A stretch of 64,000 nucleotides of DNA from Actinomadura opuntiae (GTDB lineage: Bacteria; Actinomycetota; Actinomycetes; Streptosporangiales; Streptosporangiaceae). Below are positions 17,012 through 26,200 of this stretch, piece by piece. Under the pieces are notes generated by a model. The model had not been told where the DNA came from and searched no databases. It saw only the letters and a program-made list of their open reading frames with translations. Positions within the stretch are counted from its first letter, which is position 1. Each line of letters starts with the position of its first letter. The stretch covers positions 186,001 to 250,000 of the forward strand of contig NZ_JASNWF010000004.1 of the NCBI RefSeq assembly GCF_030283205.1, read 5' to 3'. A program made the position numbers and the translations under genes.

Positions 17012-17644
17012 TCAGCGGTTGCGCGGGGTTTCGGTGCGGAAGGTGTGGCCTAGTTCTGGGCCGAGGCCGAAGTAGTGGCGGAAGTTGTAGATGAGCGGGC
17101 TCCACTCGGCCGGGTCCACGTGGTGCGTGCCGGGGACGACGATGCGCGGGTCGGCGTGCACGCGCAGCACGTCGGCCTCGACGATGACGAATGCGCCGGA
17201 GGCGCCGGGACGCACCCGTTCCGCGCGGGCCTCCAGTTGCAGCGGGCATTCGGCGACGCGGGGCGGTCCCACCTTCTCCGACGGCTGGGGCCGCAGGCCG
17301 GACGCGCCGAACTTGTCCGGCTCGAACCGGAAGAGGGCCGCCTTCGCCGCGGGCACCGGGTCGCGGCCCGTCAGCGGCGCGAGCCGCTCCACCGCCCGCC
17401 ACAGGCCGGGACCGGGGACGTTGATCACCAGTTCGGGGCGCGCCCGGACGTTGCGGGCGGTCTGCCCCTCCGCGCCGAGGCCGAGCACGACGGTGCGGCC
17501 GAGCGCCCAGGCCGACGACATCGGCGCGAGGTTGGGCGTCCCGTCCGCGTTCTCGGTCGACAGAAGGACGACGGGTGTGCCGAAATACAGGACGCTCGGC
17601 TCGATGGCGAGGTGCTCCGGGCGGGCGGTGACCACGGGTTCCAT
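17012..17644 (-). CDS. Flavin reductase family protein (FMN-binding split barrel)
   Basis: A 210-residue split-barrel flavoprotein. PVVLLSTENADGTPNLAPMS (about 24-43) is the typical first beta hairpin with the S-T-x-x-x-D-G-x-x-N signature, followed by GQTARNVRARPELVINVPG that contacts FMN. Family members reduce flavin with NAD(P)H or bind flavin in multi-component oxygenases. It is monocistronic and convergent with the toxin gene. A role as reductase partner for oxygenases in the nearby catabolic genes is possible but not shown. Confidence 0.78.
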   Translation of the reverse strand: MEPVVTARPEHLAIEPSVLYFGTPVVLLSTENADGTPNLAPMSSAWALGRTVVLGLGAEGQTARNVRARPELVINVPGPGLWRAVERLAPLTGRDPVPAAKAALFRFEPDKFGASGLRPQPSEKVGPPRVAECPLQLEARAERVRPGASGAFVIVEADVLRVHADPRIVVPGTHHVDPAEWSPLIYNFRHYFGLGPELGHTFRTETPRNR

Positions 17645-17730
17645 GATCCGCAGCGTAGGACGGGGTCGTTTCGACGCCGGCTGAAATGATGATCGCTGCG
17701 CCGATATCGGGCCGTCCGTAAAGGGGGACG

Positions 17731-18258
17731 GTGTTTGCGATGTTCCGTCCGTGGCACGGCTGGACGCAAGCCGGTCATGGAAGGGATGAGCAGGCGATGG
17801 CGCTCCAGATAGGACGGTACATCGGGCGGGGACGGACGGCGGCCCACGAGCCCCCGGCGGAGCCCCGGAGACGCCGGGCCTGGCCCCGGCGCACAGCGGC
17901 CGCGGCGGCGCCCGCGGCGGCGGCGCCCGCGGCCGAGGGCCCCGGGAAGACCGTCGTGGCGCGCAGGCCGCGGCGGTGGCCGCGCAGCAGGCGCAACCCC
18001 GTGAGCTCGCTGATCCTGGCGGCGGGCTGGGCGGCGGCGTTCATTCTCGCCCTCGGCATCGTGCTGACCTGGGGCGGCGCCAACCCGGGCAACGACCTGG
18101 TGCACGCGGTGCTCAGCACGGGCCGCTGGCTCGCGACGCCGTTCCACGACATGTTCCCGCGGTCGGACCCGAAGGAGCAGCTCTACATCAACTGGGGGAT
18201 CGCCTGCGCCGTCTACTACTTCCTCGCGCGCGTCCTGTCCTGGACGACCCGCTCCTGA
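17731..18258 (+). CDS. Small membrane protein of unknown function
   Basis: Up to 175 residues. The N-terminal half is Ala/Pro/Arg-rich and probably disordered; residues about 92-115 form one clear hydrophobic helix (LILAAGWAAAFILALGIVLT), then an amphipathic region and a second helix near the C terminus (INWGIACAVYYFLARVL). Start is uncertain: 17731 or the ATG at 17797. No family recognised. A 15-bp stem terminator follows. Confidence 0.6.
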   Translation: MFAMFRPWHGWTQAGHGRDEQAMALQIGRYIGRGRTAAHEPPAEPRRRRAWPRRTAAAAAPAAAAPAAEGPGKTVVARRPRRWPRSRRNPVSSLILAAGWAAAFILALGIVLTWGGANPGNDLVHAVLSTGRWLATPFHDMFPRSDPKEQLYINWGIACAVYYFLARVLSWTTRS

Positions 18259-18270
18259 CGGCGGACGCGG

Positions 18271-18303
18271 CGGCGGCCGGGGCGCGATGCGCCCCGGCCG
18301 CCG
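18271..18303. terminator. Strong bidirectional hairpin terminator
   Basis: A perfect 15-bp GC stem (cggcggccggggcgc and complement) with a 3-nt loop lies between two convergent genes ending at 18258 and 18323. Confidence 0.85.
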
Positions 18304-18322
18304 TCCCTGCCCTTGACGGGGG

Positions 18323-19432
18323 TCAGCCTTCGGTGATGGCGTTGAGCCGCTCGATGGACTCGACGTACTCCTCGATCAGGTCGTAGACGACCTGCGCGGC
18401 CGGCTTCACCTGGTTCATCGAGCCGACGATCTGGCCGACCGGGAAGGTCACCAGCTCGCCGTCGCCCGACCGGGCGATGCGCGGCAGCGCGTCGGCGATC
18501 AGCATGAACTGCATCGGCATCGGCAGGTAGCCGGGCGACTTCTCGCTCTCCCACGCCTCGGTCCACGCGGTCTTGAGGAACCGCGCGGGCTTGCCGGTCC
18601 AGGCGCGGGACCGGACGGTGTCGCGGGAGGTGGCGGCGAGCAGCTTCGGCAGCGCCCGCTCGGGGGTGTCCGCCTCGTCCACGGTCAGCCAGATCGAGCC
18701 GGTCCAGACGCCGTCGGCGCCGAGCGCGAGGCCGGCGGCCATCTGCCGGCCGCGGCCGATGCCGCCCGCCGCGAGGACGATCGTGTCCTCGCCGACCGCG
18801 TCCACGACCTCGGGGATCAGCACCATAGTGGACACGTCGCCGGTGTGGCCGCCGGCCTCGGTGCCCTGGGCGATGATGATGTCGACGCCGGCCTCGACCT
18901 GCTTGCGGGCGTGCCGCGCGTTGGAGGCCAGGCCGCCGACCTTGACGCCGTGCTGGTGGGCCAGCTCGGCGACGTCGGCCGGGGGCGGGCCGAGGGCGCT
19001 GGCCAGCAGCGCGATCGGGTGCTTGAGCGCGATCTCGACCTGCGGCCGCGCCGTCTGGTCGGTCCAGCCGAGCAGCACCTTGCTCGCGCTCTCGGTGGAC
19101 GGCTCGACGCCGTGCTCGGCGAGCAGGTCCTCCAGGAACTTGCGGTGCTCGGCCGGGATCATGCCCTGGAGCTTGCCGACCAGCTCCTCGGCGTCGCCGA
19201 GGTCGGCGCCCTCGTACTTGGCGGGCATCACCACGTCCACGCCGTAGGGCTTGCCGCCGACGTGCTCGTCGATCCACTTCAGCTCGAGCTCGAGCTCCTC
19301 GGGGGTGAAGTACAGGGCGCCGAGGACGCCCATGCCGCCGGCGCGGCTCACCGCCGCGACCACGTCGCGGCAGTGACTGAACGCAAAGATCGGGTACTCG
19401 ATGCCGAATTGTTCGGTGACTCGTGTCCGCAC
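18323..19432 (-). CDS. Nitronate monooxygenase-like flavoprotein (possibly IpdC-type)
   Basis: A 369-residue TIM-barrel FMN protein of the NMO/2-nitropropane dioxygenase superfamily. Seen: N-terminal FGIEYPIFAFSHCRDVVAAV, the AQGTEAGGHTGD loop (about 195-206) and LAAGGIGRGRQMAAGLALGA phosphate-binding site (about 225-244). In actinobacterial steroid degradation a member of this family, IpdC, works in ring C/D opening; the KstR-like boxes upstream make a similar role plausible, but the sequence alone cannot exclude a true nitronate oxidase. GTG 19432 is taken as start; a longer frame reaches 19468 but would overlap the perfect KstR-like box. Confidence 0.75.
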   Translation of the reverse strand: MRTRVTEQFGIEYPIFAFSHCRDVVAAVSRAGGMGVLGALYFTPEELELELKWIDEHVGGKPYGVDVVMPAKYEGADLGDAEELVGKLQGMIPAEHRKFLEDLLAEHGVEPSTESASKVLLGWTDQTARPQVEIALKHPIALLASALGPPPADVAELAHQHGVKVGGLASNARHARKQVEAGVDIIIAQGTEAGGHTGDVSTMVLIPEVVDAVGEDTIVLAAGGIGRGRQMAAGLALGADGVWTGSIWLTVDEADTPERALPKLLAATSRDTVRSRAWTGKPARFLKTAWTEAWESEKSPGYLPMPMQFMLIADALPRIARSGDGELVTFPVGQIVGSMNQVKPAAQVVYDLIEEYVESIERLNAITEG

Positions 19433-19463
19433 GGTCTCGACCCTAGGCGGGTCCGAGCAAAAC

Positions 19464-19477
19464 TGCAACAGGTTCTA
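19464..19477. promoter_or_regulatory. KstR-like operator, site 3 (all fixed positions match)
   Basis: tgcaacaggttcta matches all eight fixed positions of TNNAACNNGTTNNA. It lies 32 bp upstream of the start of the nitronate-monooxygenase-like gene. Confidence 0.6.
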
Positions 19478-19532
19478 GTTGGCGAAATCGTCGGACGGTG
19501 CCGAACAGGAGGTCCGGGAGCCCAGTCGCTTC

Positions 19533-19546
19533 TAGAACACGTATCA
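19533..19546. promoter_or_regulatory. KstR-like operator, site 4 (one mismatch)
   Basis: tagaacacgtatca matches seven of eight fixed positions of TNNAACNNGTTNNA. It lies 69 bp from site 3 in the same upstream region, just before the terminator of the DUF3068 gene. Confidence 0.4.
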
Positions 19547-19569
19547 ACGCGCGGACGGCCGGGCCACGG

Positions 19570-19603
19570 CCAAGGCCCCGCGGCACGGGCCGCGGGGCCT
19601 TGG
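19570..19603 (-). terminator. Terminator of the DUF3068 gene
   Basis: A perfect 14-bp stem (ccaaggccccgcgg and complement) with a 6-nt loop starts 19 bp beyond the DUF3068 stop codon on the minus strand. It separates that gene from the flavoprotein gene further along the same strand. Confidence 0.85.
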
Positions 19604-19621
19604 CGGAGACGGGGTGGGGGT

Positions 19622-20854
19622 TCAGCGACGCCGGGACGGCAGCCGCCGCTGGCGGCCGTCGGACGGCGCCCGGCGCGCCTGCGGCGCCGGTGCGGCGCCC
19701 GGCCCGGCGGGCACGCCCGCGGGCCTGGCGGCACCGGGGTCCGCGAACGATCCGGGCGGGGCCGCGGCGGCGGGCGCCGGCGCCCCGGGGCCGCCCGGGC
19801 CGTCGGGTCCGCCCGGCCCATCGGGCCGACCGCCAGCGGTGGGCGAGCCTGGCTCGACGGGCTTGGCCTCGCCGAACTTGCCGTCGGCGCGGCGCGGCGC
19901 CTCGACCGGCGGCGGCGTACGGTCGCGCATCAGCCCGAGGACGCCGCCGCCGAGGAGCAGCCCCAGCCCGATGAGAACGGCGCCCGCCGGGATGTAGCTG
20001 CGCACCATGTCGATCTGCAGCGCCGTCTTGTCCGCCATCTTGACCAGGCCCTTCTGGTCCTTGTCGACGGTGACCAGGTCGGCCTGCGCGACGATCATCT
20101 TGCCCTTGCCGTCCGGCGTCTGCACCCAGCTGCGGATGTTCTCGCGGTGCTTGACCGGGATGCCGGTGCGCGGGTCCACCCAGACGGTGTTGAAGGCCTC
20201 GGTGTAGCGGTCGGCCTTCTGGTCGCCCTTGTCGGCGGGCAGCCCGAGCATGCTCGCCGGGATCTTGGTGTCGAGCGCGGCGGTCTTGGTGAGCGGGATG
20301 TGCTGGGTGAACCGGTAGGTCGCCAGGCCGTGCACCCGCTCGACGGCGCCGAACTGCATCGGCGCCTGCTGCTTGGTGGTCATGTCGTAGAACGGGTAGT
20401 CGCGCTTCTGCACGTCCCCGATCGGGAAGAGCAGCCCGTAGCCCGACATCCGGACGTTGGGGTCGCCCTCGACGTTGGCGCCGCAGCAGTTGACCAGCAG
20501 GCCCGTCCGGCGGTCGAACGCGATCCGGAACTTCTGGATCTGCACGGGGGTGTCGGGCTTGGCCTCGTCGTAGATGTCGGTGGTGGAGTCCCAGACGGCG
20601 ATCTTGTTGTTGCCGCCGTTGGCCCGCACGTCGCCGCGGATGGTGTTGTTGGCGCGCAGCGTGACGCCGTTCTTCAGCTTCAGGTCGGACTGGTCGAAGT
20701 AGGTGCTGTTCGGCGACTCCAGCCGGGTGACCTGGTAGCGGTTCAGCGGCGCCTGCACCACCTGGTCGGCCACGTAGAACCGGACCATGGGCGCGAGCGC
20801 GAGGAAGAAGGCGCCCAGGCCGATCATTATCAGGCCGACCACCGGTCGCCGCAT
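19622..20854 (-). CDS. DUF3068 (PorA-like) membrane-anchored protein
   Basis: A 410-residue protein with a helix at residues about 5-25 (VGLIMIGLGAFFLALAPMV), a large extracytoplasmic domain, and a second helix at about 312-332 (AGAVLIGLGLLLGGGVLGLM). The central NTVWVDPRTGIPVKHRENI and NCCGANVEG segments match DUF3068, a two-TM actinobacterial envelope family annotated as PorA-like; its function is not settled. The last 80 residues are Pro/Gly/Ala-rich and probably disordered in the cytoplasm. ATG 20854 is chosen over 20884 because GGAGGTGTTC directly precedes it. Confidence 0.8.
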   Translation of the reverse strand: MRRPVVGLIMIGLGAFFLALAPMVRFYVADQVVQAPLNRYQVTRLESPNSTYFDQSDLKLKNGVTLRANNTIRGDVRANGGNNKIAVWDSTTDIYDEAKPDTPVQIQKFRIAFDRRTGLLVNCCGANVEGDPNVRMSGYGLLFPIGDVQKRDYPFYDMTTKQQAPMQFGAVERVHGLATYRFTQHIPLTKTAALDTKIPASMLGLPADKGDQKADRYTEAFNTVWVDPRTGIPVKHRENIRSWVQTPDGKGKMIVAQADLVTVDKDQKGLVKMADKTALQIDMVRSYIPAGAVLIGLGLLLGGGVLGLMRDRTPPPVEAPRRADGKFGEAKPVEPGSPTAGGRPDGPGGPDGPGGPGAPAPAAAAPPGSFADPGAARPAGVPAGPGAAPAPQARRAPSDGRQRRLPSRRR

Positions 20855-21127
20855 GAACACCTCCGGGACTGCGGTCCGTTCCATGGCCTCGAGGCCGGAA
20901 TCCGGCGTGCCCGGTCAGGCTACAGGACGTGCCGAACAGCCCGTCCAATAGCATCCGGCACGCATGGCACGAATCCCTAAATATGCCCTATCTCCCCACT
21001 GCGCCGGGCCGCGGCGGACCCTACGCGGCCCCTGGGCGGCCCCTGGGCGGGCCCGCGAAGGGCTCCCTGGGACCGAGTACCGGCCGGTAAGCTCCGCCTG
21101 TACTCCCCGTGATCCGTGAGGTTGCCC

Positions 21128-21910
21128 ATGGACTGGCCGGCAGCTGCCTCGGCGTCCCCGCAGAACCACCGCGCCGCGCCGGGCCATCGCGCCACGTTCG
21201 GCCGGTGCGTCCGGCTGTTCAGCGCCTTCCGACGTGAGGGGACCGACCCGGAGTACTTCTACGACCTCATGGCGCGGGACACGATCGCGCAGCTCGGCTC
21301 GTACGTCCGCCTCGACGGCGCCACCATCGCCGACGTGGGCACCGGGCTCGGCCGGTTCGCGCACGCGCTGACCGCCGCCGGGGCGCGCTGCACCGGGATC
21401 GACCACGACATCAAGGAGCTGACCTCGCTCGGCCCGCCGCCGGCGAACACGCTCGTCGCCAGCGCGCTGGCCCTGCCGTACCGGACGGGCTCGGTCGACG
21501 TGTGCTTCTCCTCCAACGTCCTGGAGCACGTCCCCGACCCGTGGCGAATGGCGGGCGAGATGGTCCGGGTGACGCGTCCGGGCGGCCTGGTGTTCCTGTC
21601 GTTCACCAACTGGCTGTCCCCGTGGGGCGGCCACGAGACCTCGCCCTGGCACTACCTCGGCGGCGACCGGGCCGCGCGCCGGTACGAGCGCCGCACCGGA
21701 CGCCCGCCGAGGAACCGGTACGGCGAGAGCCTGCACCCGGTGTCGGTGTCCGCGGCGCTCGCCTGGGCGCGCGCCAACGGCGACGTCGACGTCGTGGACG
21801 CGCTGCCCCGCTACCTGCCCCGCTGGGCCGCCGGGATCGTCCGCGTCCCCGGCCTGCGGGAGGTCGCGACCTGGAACCTGCTGCTCGTGCTGCGGAAGAG
21901 GAGCCCGTGA
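21128..21910 (+). CDS. Class I SAM-dependent methyltransferase
   Basis: A 260-residue Rossmann-fold methyltransferase. SAM motif I is VGTGLGRFAHAL (about 69-80), motif II GIDHD, motif IV/post-I SSNVLEHVPDP (about 125-135), then VTRPGGLVFLSF. It resembles the methyltransferase-11 group that acts on small molecules or glycolipids. ATG 21128 follows GTGAGG; a GTG at 21116 is possible. It overlaps the acyltransferase gene by GTGA, so the two form an operon, and it faces the AftD glycosyltransferase cluster, suggesting envelope glycan or lipid modification. Confidence 0.82.
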   Translation: MDWPAAASASPQNHRAAPGHRATFGRCVRLFSAFRREGTDPEYFYDLMARDTIAQLGSYVRLDGATIADVGTGLGRFAHALTAAGARCTGIDHDIKELTSLGPPPANTLVASALALPYRTGSVDVCFSSNVLEHVPDPWRMAGEMVRVTRPGGLVFLSFTNWLSPWGGHETSPWHYLGGDRAARRYERRTGRPPRNRYGESLHPVSVSAALAWARANGDVDVVDALPRYLPRWAAGIVRVPGLREVATWNLLLVLRKRSP

Positions 21911-23220
21911 GGCCCGCGCCGCCGGCGGCCGTCCCCGCGCCGCCGATCTCCGGGCACCAGGACGCGCTGGACGGCCTGCGGGCGATCGCGGCGCTGGCCG
22001 TCCTGGCCTTCCACGTGGCGAGCGCGTCGGGGGCCATCACGCTGCAGGGCGGCTCCGGCTGGCTGTTCAACGGCGGCCAGGTCGGCGTGCCGATCTTCTT
22101 CACGCTCTCCGGGCTGCTGCTCTACCGCCCGTGGGCGGCGGCGGTGCTGGACGGCCGGGCCGCCCCGCGCGTCGGCGACTACCTGCTCAAGCGGGTGCTG
22201 CGGATCATGCCCGCGTACTGGGCGCTGGTCGTCGTCTTCATGGTCACGTCCGCGCGCGGGCACCTCACCGACCCGCTGACCTGGGGTTCGCTGCTGACGC
22301 TGACGCAGACGTACCTGCCCGACCCGTGGTGGGGCGGCGGTCTCGGCCCGGCGCGGATCGGCCAGACGTGGAGCCTGGTCGTCGAGGCCGGCTGGTACGC
22401 GCTGCTGCCGCTGACCGCGCCGGTCCTGTCCTGGTACGCCAGGCGCGTCCCGACGCGCGACCCGGGCGTGCGGGCCAAGCGGCTGCTGCGCGCGATCGGC
22501 GTGTACGGCGCGCTCTCCTTCGTCTACGTGATCTTCATGTTCGTGCCGGACCGGCACACGCAGATGGGCCTGTGGCCCCCGCACTTCTTCGTCTGGTTCG
22601 CGATCGGCATGGCGATGGCCGTGGTGACGGTGTGGGCGCGGCTGGACCAGCGGCGCCCCGTCGCGGCGATGTGCCGGACCGTCGCCGAGTCGTGGGGCGC
22701 CTGCTGGGCGGCGGCGGCGATGCTGTACGTCGTGGCCGCGACGCCCGCGACCGGCCCCTACACCCTGCAGACGCCGGACGCGCTGTGGACGTCGGTCCTG
22801 CACCTGATCGTGTACGGGCTCGTCGCGGTGGCGCTGGTCGCGCCGGTCGCGTTCGCCCCGCCCGGCCATCCGGTGATTAGCGCGGTGCTCGGCAACCGGG
22901 TGATGCGCTTCCTCGGCCGGATCTCCTACGGCGTCTTCCTCTGGCAGATGATCATTCTTCTGGCCTGGTACGACGCGGCGGACCGGCTGTTCCACGGGAA
23001 CGTCGCGACGGATCTTCCGCTGGTGGCGATGGCGACCATCGCAGCGGCGACCCTGAGCTATTACCTGGTGGAGCGGCCGGTGATGGCGCTGCTGCGCCGG
23101 CGCCGCCGCCCCCGCGCCGACCCCGACCCCGCCCGGACGGTCCCGGACCCGGTCCGGCCGGCGGACCGGCGGACGGCCCGCTCCCGCCGCCGGGCCCCCG
23201 CCCGGGGTCGGCCCAGCTGA
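21907..23220 (+). CDS. Acyltransferase 3 family membrane protein
   Basis: A 437-residue integral membrane O-acyltransferase with about ten helices. Signatures: LDGLRAIAALAVLAFHV (residues about 20-36, with the catalytic-type His), FFTLSGLLLYRPW, RILPAYW-like RIMPAYWAL, and the C-terminal YGVFLWQ and YYLVERPVMALLRRR. These enzymes move acyl groups from CoA onto sugars or lipids of the cell surface. GTG start overlaps the methyltransferase stop. The last 269 bp overlap the 3' end of the AftD-like gene on the other strand; here the acyltransferase frame is the conserved one up to about residue 400, after which it becomes an Arg/Pro tail. Confidence 0.85.
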   Translation: MRPAPPAAVPAPPISGHQDALDGLRAIAALAVLAFHVASASGAITLQGGSGWLFNGGQVGVPIFFTLSGLLLYRPWAAAVLDGRAAPRVGDYLLKRVLRIMPAYWALVVVFMVTSARGHLTDPLTWGSLLTLTQTYLPDPWWGGGLGPARIGQTWSLVVEAGWYALLPLTAPVLSWYARRVPTRDPGVRAKRLLRAIGVYGALSFVYVIFMFVPDRHTQMGLWPPHFFVWFAIGMAMAVVTVWARLDQRRPVAAMCRTVAESWGACWAAAAMLYVVAATPATGPYTLQTPDALWTSVLHLIVYGLVAVALVAPVAFAPPGHPVISAVLGNRVMRFLGRISYGVFLWQMIILLAWYDAADRLFHGNVATDLPLVAMATIAAATLSYYLVERPVMALLRRRRRPRADPDPARTVPDPVRPADRRTARSRRRAPARGRPS

Positions 23221-26200
23221 GCTCGATCGGGCCGCCGGGCGGGCGGGGCCGCCACAGCTCCGCCGCGACCCGTCCGACGATCACCAGTCCGAGCAGCTGC
23301 GGCACCACGTCGCCGAGCAGGCCCGACGGCCGGGACGGGTTGTCCAGCAGGCCGAACCGGTTCCCCACGGCCAGGCATCCGGCTCCGGCGACCATCGCGA
23401 TCACGACCGTCCACGGGGAGGCCAGCGCGCGCAGCGGCCAGGCCCGCCGCGTCCGGGCCCAGCCGCAGGCGGCCGCGACCACGGCGGTGACGGCGAGACC
23501 GGGCGGTCCGGCGATCCAGCCGCCGAGCACGGCGGCCGCAGCGATCGCCGCCCACGCGGGCCAGCCGGTTCCCGCGACGAGGGCGCGCCCGCCGCGCGGC
23601 CCGGCCCGGCGCCGGTCGCCGGAGGACCAGACGGCGGCCAGCAGCAGCACGAGCAGCAGGTTGAGACCGGCGACGACGGCGATCCGCTGCGCGCGGTCGG
23701 GGGCGTAGGTGAGCCGGACGACGCCGCTGGTCCCTGCCGGGACGGCCCAGGCCTGCTTCCAGCCGTCGAGCCGGACGGGGCGCAGCGCCTTCCCGCCGAG
23801 GGTGGCGTGCCAGCCGACGTTGAAGTTCTCGTTCACGGCCAGGAACGAGCTCTTCTGCGCGTCGACCTCCACCTTGCGGGAGCTCGCGCTCCAGTTGAGC
23901 ACCTTGACCTGCTGCGGCGCACCTGCCCCCGCTTCCGTGCCCGCCCCCGCTTCCGTGCCCGCTGAACTGTTCGCGATGGCCTGCGGCCCGACGACGACGG
24001 TGTCGATGCGGTAGGAGTCGAGCGGGACCGACGTCAGGTGGTTGCGGCCGGCCGCCAGCGGCGCCTGGCGGCAGGCGGCGAACCGCAGCGGCCGCCCGGC
24101 GAGCAGGTCGCCGAACGTGCCGGTCGCCTTGGTCTGCACGGTCGTCCCGTCGACCCGCAGCTTGGGCCCGTACCCGCAGGCCAGCTTCAGCGGGTAGGAC
24201 GACACGTCCGGCAGCGGCCGGACGCCGGGGACGGTCAGGTCGGTCAGTTGCACCGGCCCGACCCGGTCGGCCTTGAGGAAGGTGATGGTCAGGCGGTCGG
24301 TGGTCATCGGGGCGAACGACAGCCGGCCCGCCCCGTCGGACAGGCCCTCGCGGTACTCGCCGTTGCGCCCCTCGATCCGCACGCGGACCGGGCCGGACGC
24401 GCCCGGCGGCCGGTTCAGCGTGAGCTTCGACAGCCGCTTGCTCCCCTTCCACTGGACGGAGAACACGGGCGCGTCGTCCTTGTCCGCCGAGATCCAGGTG
24501 GTGGACGGGTCGCCGTCGAACGCCGCCCGCGCCTGGTCGGCGGGATGGTCGGACTGCACCGAGCTGGCGGTGACGAGCGGCTGCCCGGCCACGGCCGTGT
24601 ACTGCGCGATCAGCCGCTCGTCGGTGAGGACGGCCGTGCCGGTGAGGGGCGCCTTCCCGGCGACGGCGGAGGTGTAGGTGCGGTCGAAGCCGTCGCCCTC
24701 CTCGTCCCCGGACGCGAGCGCCGGCGAGCACACCCACCGGGCGCTGCCCTGCATGCATTCGGACGTGCCGCCGGGCGCCCGGCTCATCACGTAGGTGGCC
24801 GGGCCCTTGACGCCGGACGGCGCCGGCATCGTGTACGTCCGGGTCGGGGCGACGCCGCCGATGCTGAGCTCGGACACCCCGGCGCGGGCGAACGCGGGCA
24901 CCGCGGGCTCGGAGGCGAGTCCGGTGATGCGCAGCTTCAGCCAGCGGCTCGTCCCCTCCGCGGCGCGCAGCGGCTGGGGGTTCGCGGTCCGCTGCACGTC
25001 CTGCTCGACGGTGCCGTTCTCGGTCTGCACCGCGACCCGCGCGACGGCCGGGCCGAGCGTGGAGTCCTGGTCGAACGCCGCGGTCAGGTTGCGGATGACG
25101 CGGGGTTTGTCGAAGTCGACGCGCAGCCACTGGCCGACCGGCCCGTTCCAGCCGCCGGTCTGCCAGGCGGTGAACGGGTCGCCGTCCAGCGCGGCGTACG
25201 GGGCCGCGCCGGGCTTGCGGGCCTGCGGGATCGCGTCGTCGGCGGCCGCCGACGACGACGCCGTGACGTCGCGGACCCCGCCGCCGTAGGTCGCATGGGT
25301 GGTGTAGCGGTTCCAGCCCTTGTCCAGGACGTCGGTGGCCTGCCGCCGCCGCGCCTGCGTCAGCGTCGGCGACGTCTGGTGCAGCTCGCCGTAGTTGCGT
25401 TTCAGCAGCCGGGGCGAGTCGGTCACGACGGGCGTGCCGCCCAGGTCGGCGGCATCGTCGTCCAGCAGGACGGGCCCGGACGGCAGCGCCCCGTCGTCGG
25501 CCATCGCCAGGAGCGACTCCGGCCCCCCGTACACGCGGACGGCGCCGGTCGCGTCCCACAGGTTCGCGACGTCGTCGGCGCCGCCGACCTCGTAGACCTC
25601 CAGCGCCGGGTACTTCTGGTCGGTGGCCGACACGGCGTCGTCCACCAGGTCGCCGCCCACGGGAGCGCCGAACGAGGCGACCCGGCGGATGCCGGGCGAG
25701 TCGCCGAGCGCCTGGTGCAGCCGGGCGGGCCAGGCGCCGCGCAGCGTCTCGCGGCTCAGATCGTTGCGGACCAGCAGGTACCGCACGCCCATCCGGCCGA
25801 GGTAGTCCGCCAGGCCCGGCGAGCCCTGTCCCGAGCGGACCTGCAGGTCGATCGCGTCCAGCGCCCGCGTGTACCCGGGCGACCCGGCCGGGACGAGCTG
25901 CCGGACGCCCCACCGCGCCGTGAGGAGGGGCTGGACGATGTCGTCCATCGGCCGGCCCCACACGTACTCGCCGAAGGCCGCGCCGGGCAGCGCGAGGACG
26001 CCCTGCTGACCGGCTCGCGCGTTGATCCACGACGCCGCGTCCCGCCAGTACCTCGGCACCTCGGGGAAGGAGCCGGGACCGGTCAGCCCGTTCGCTACGG
26101 CCGTCACGCCGATCCCGCCGAGCGCGACCAGCGCGACGGCGGGCACGCTCAGCACGGCCCGCAGCGCGCCGCCGAGGACGGGGCGGCGCTCGCCGCTCGG

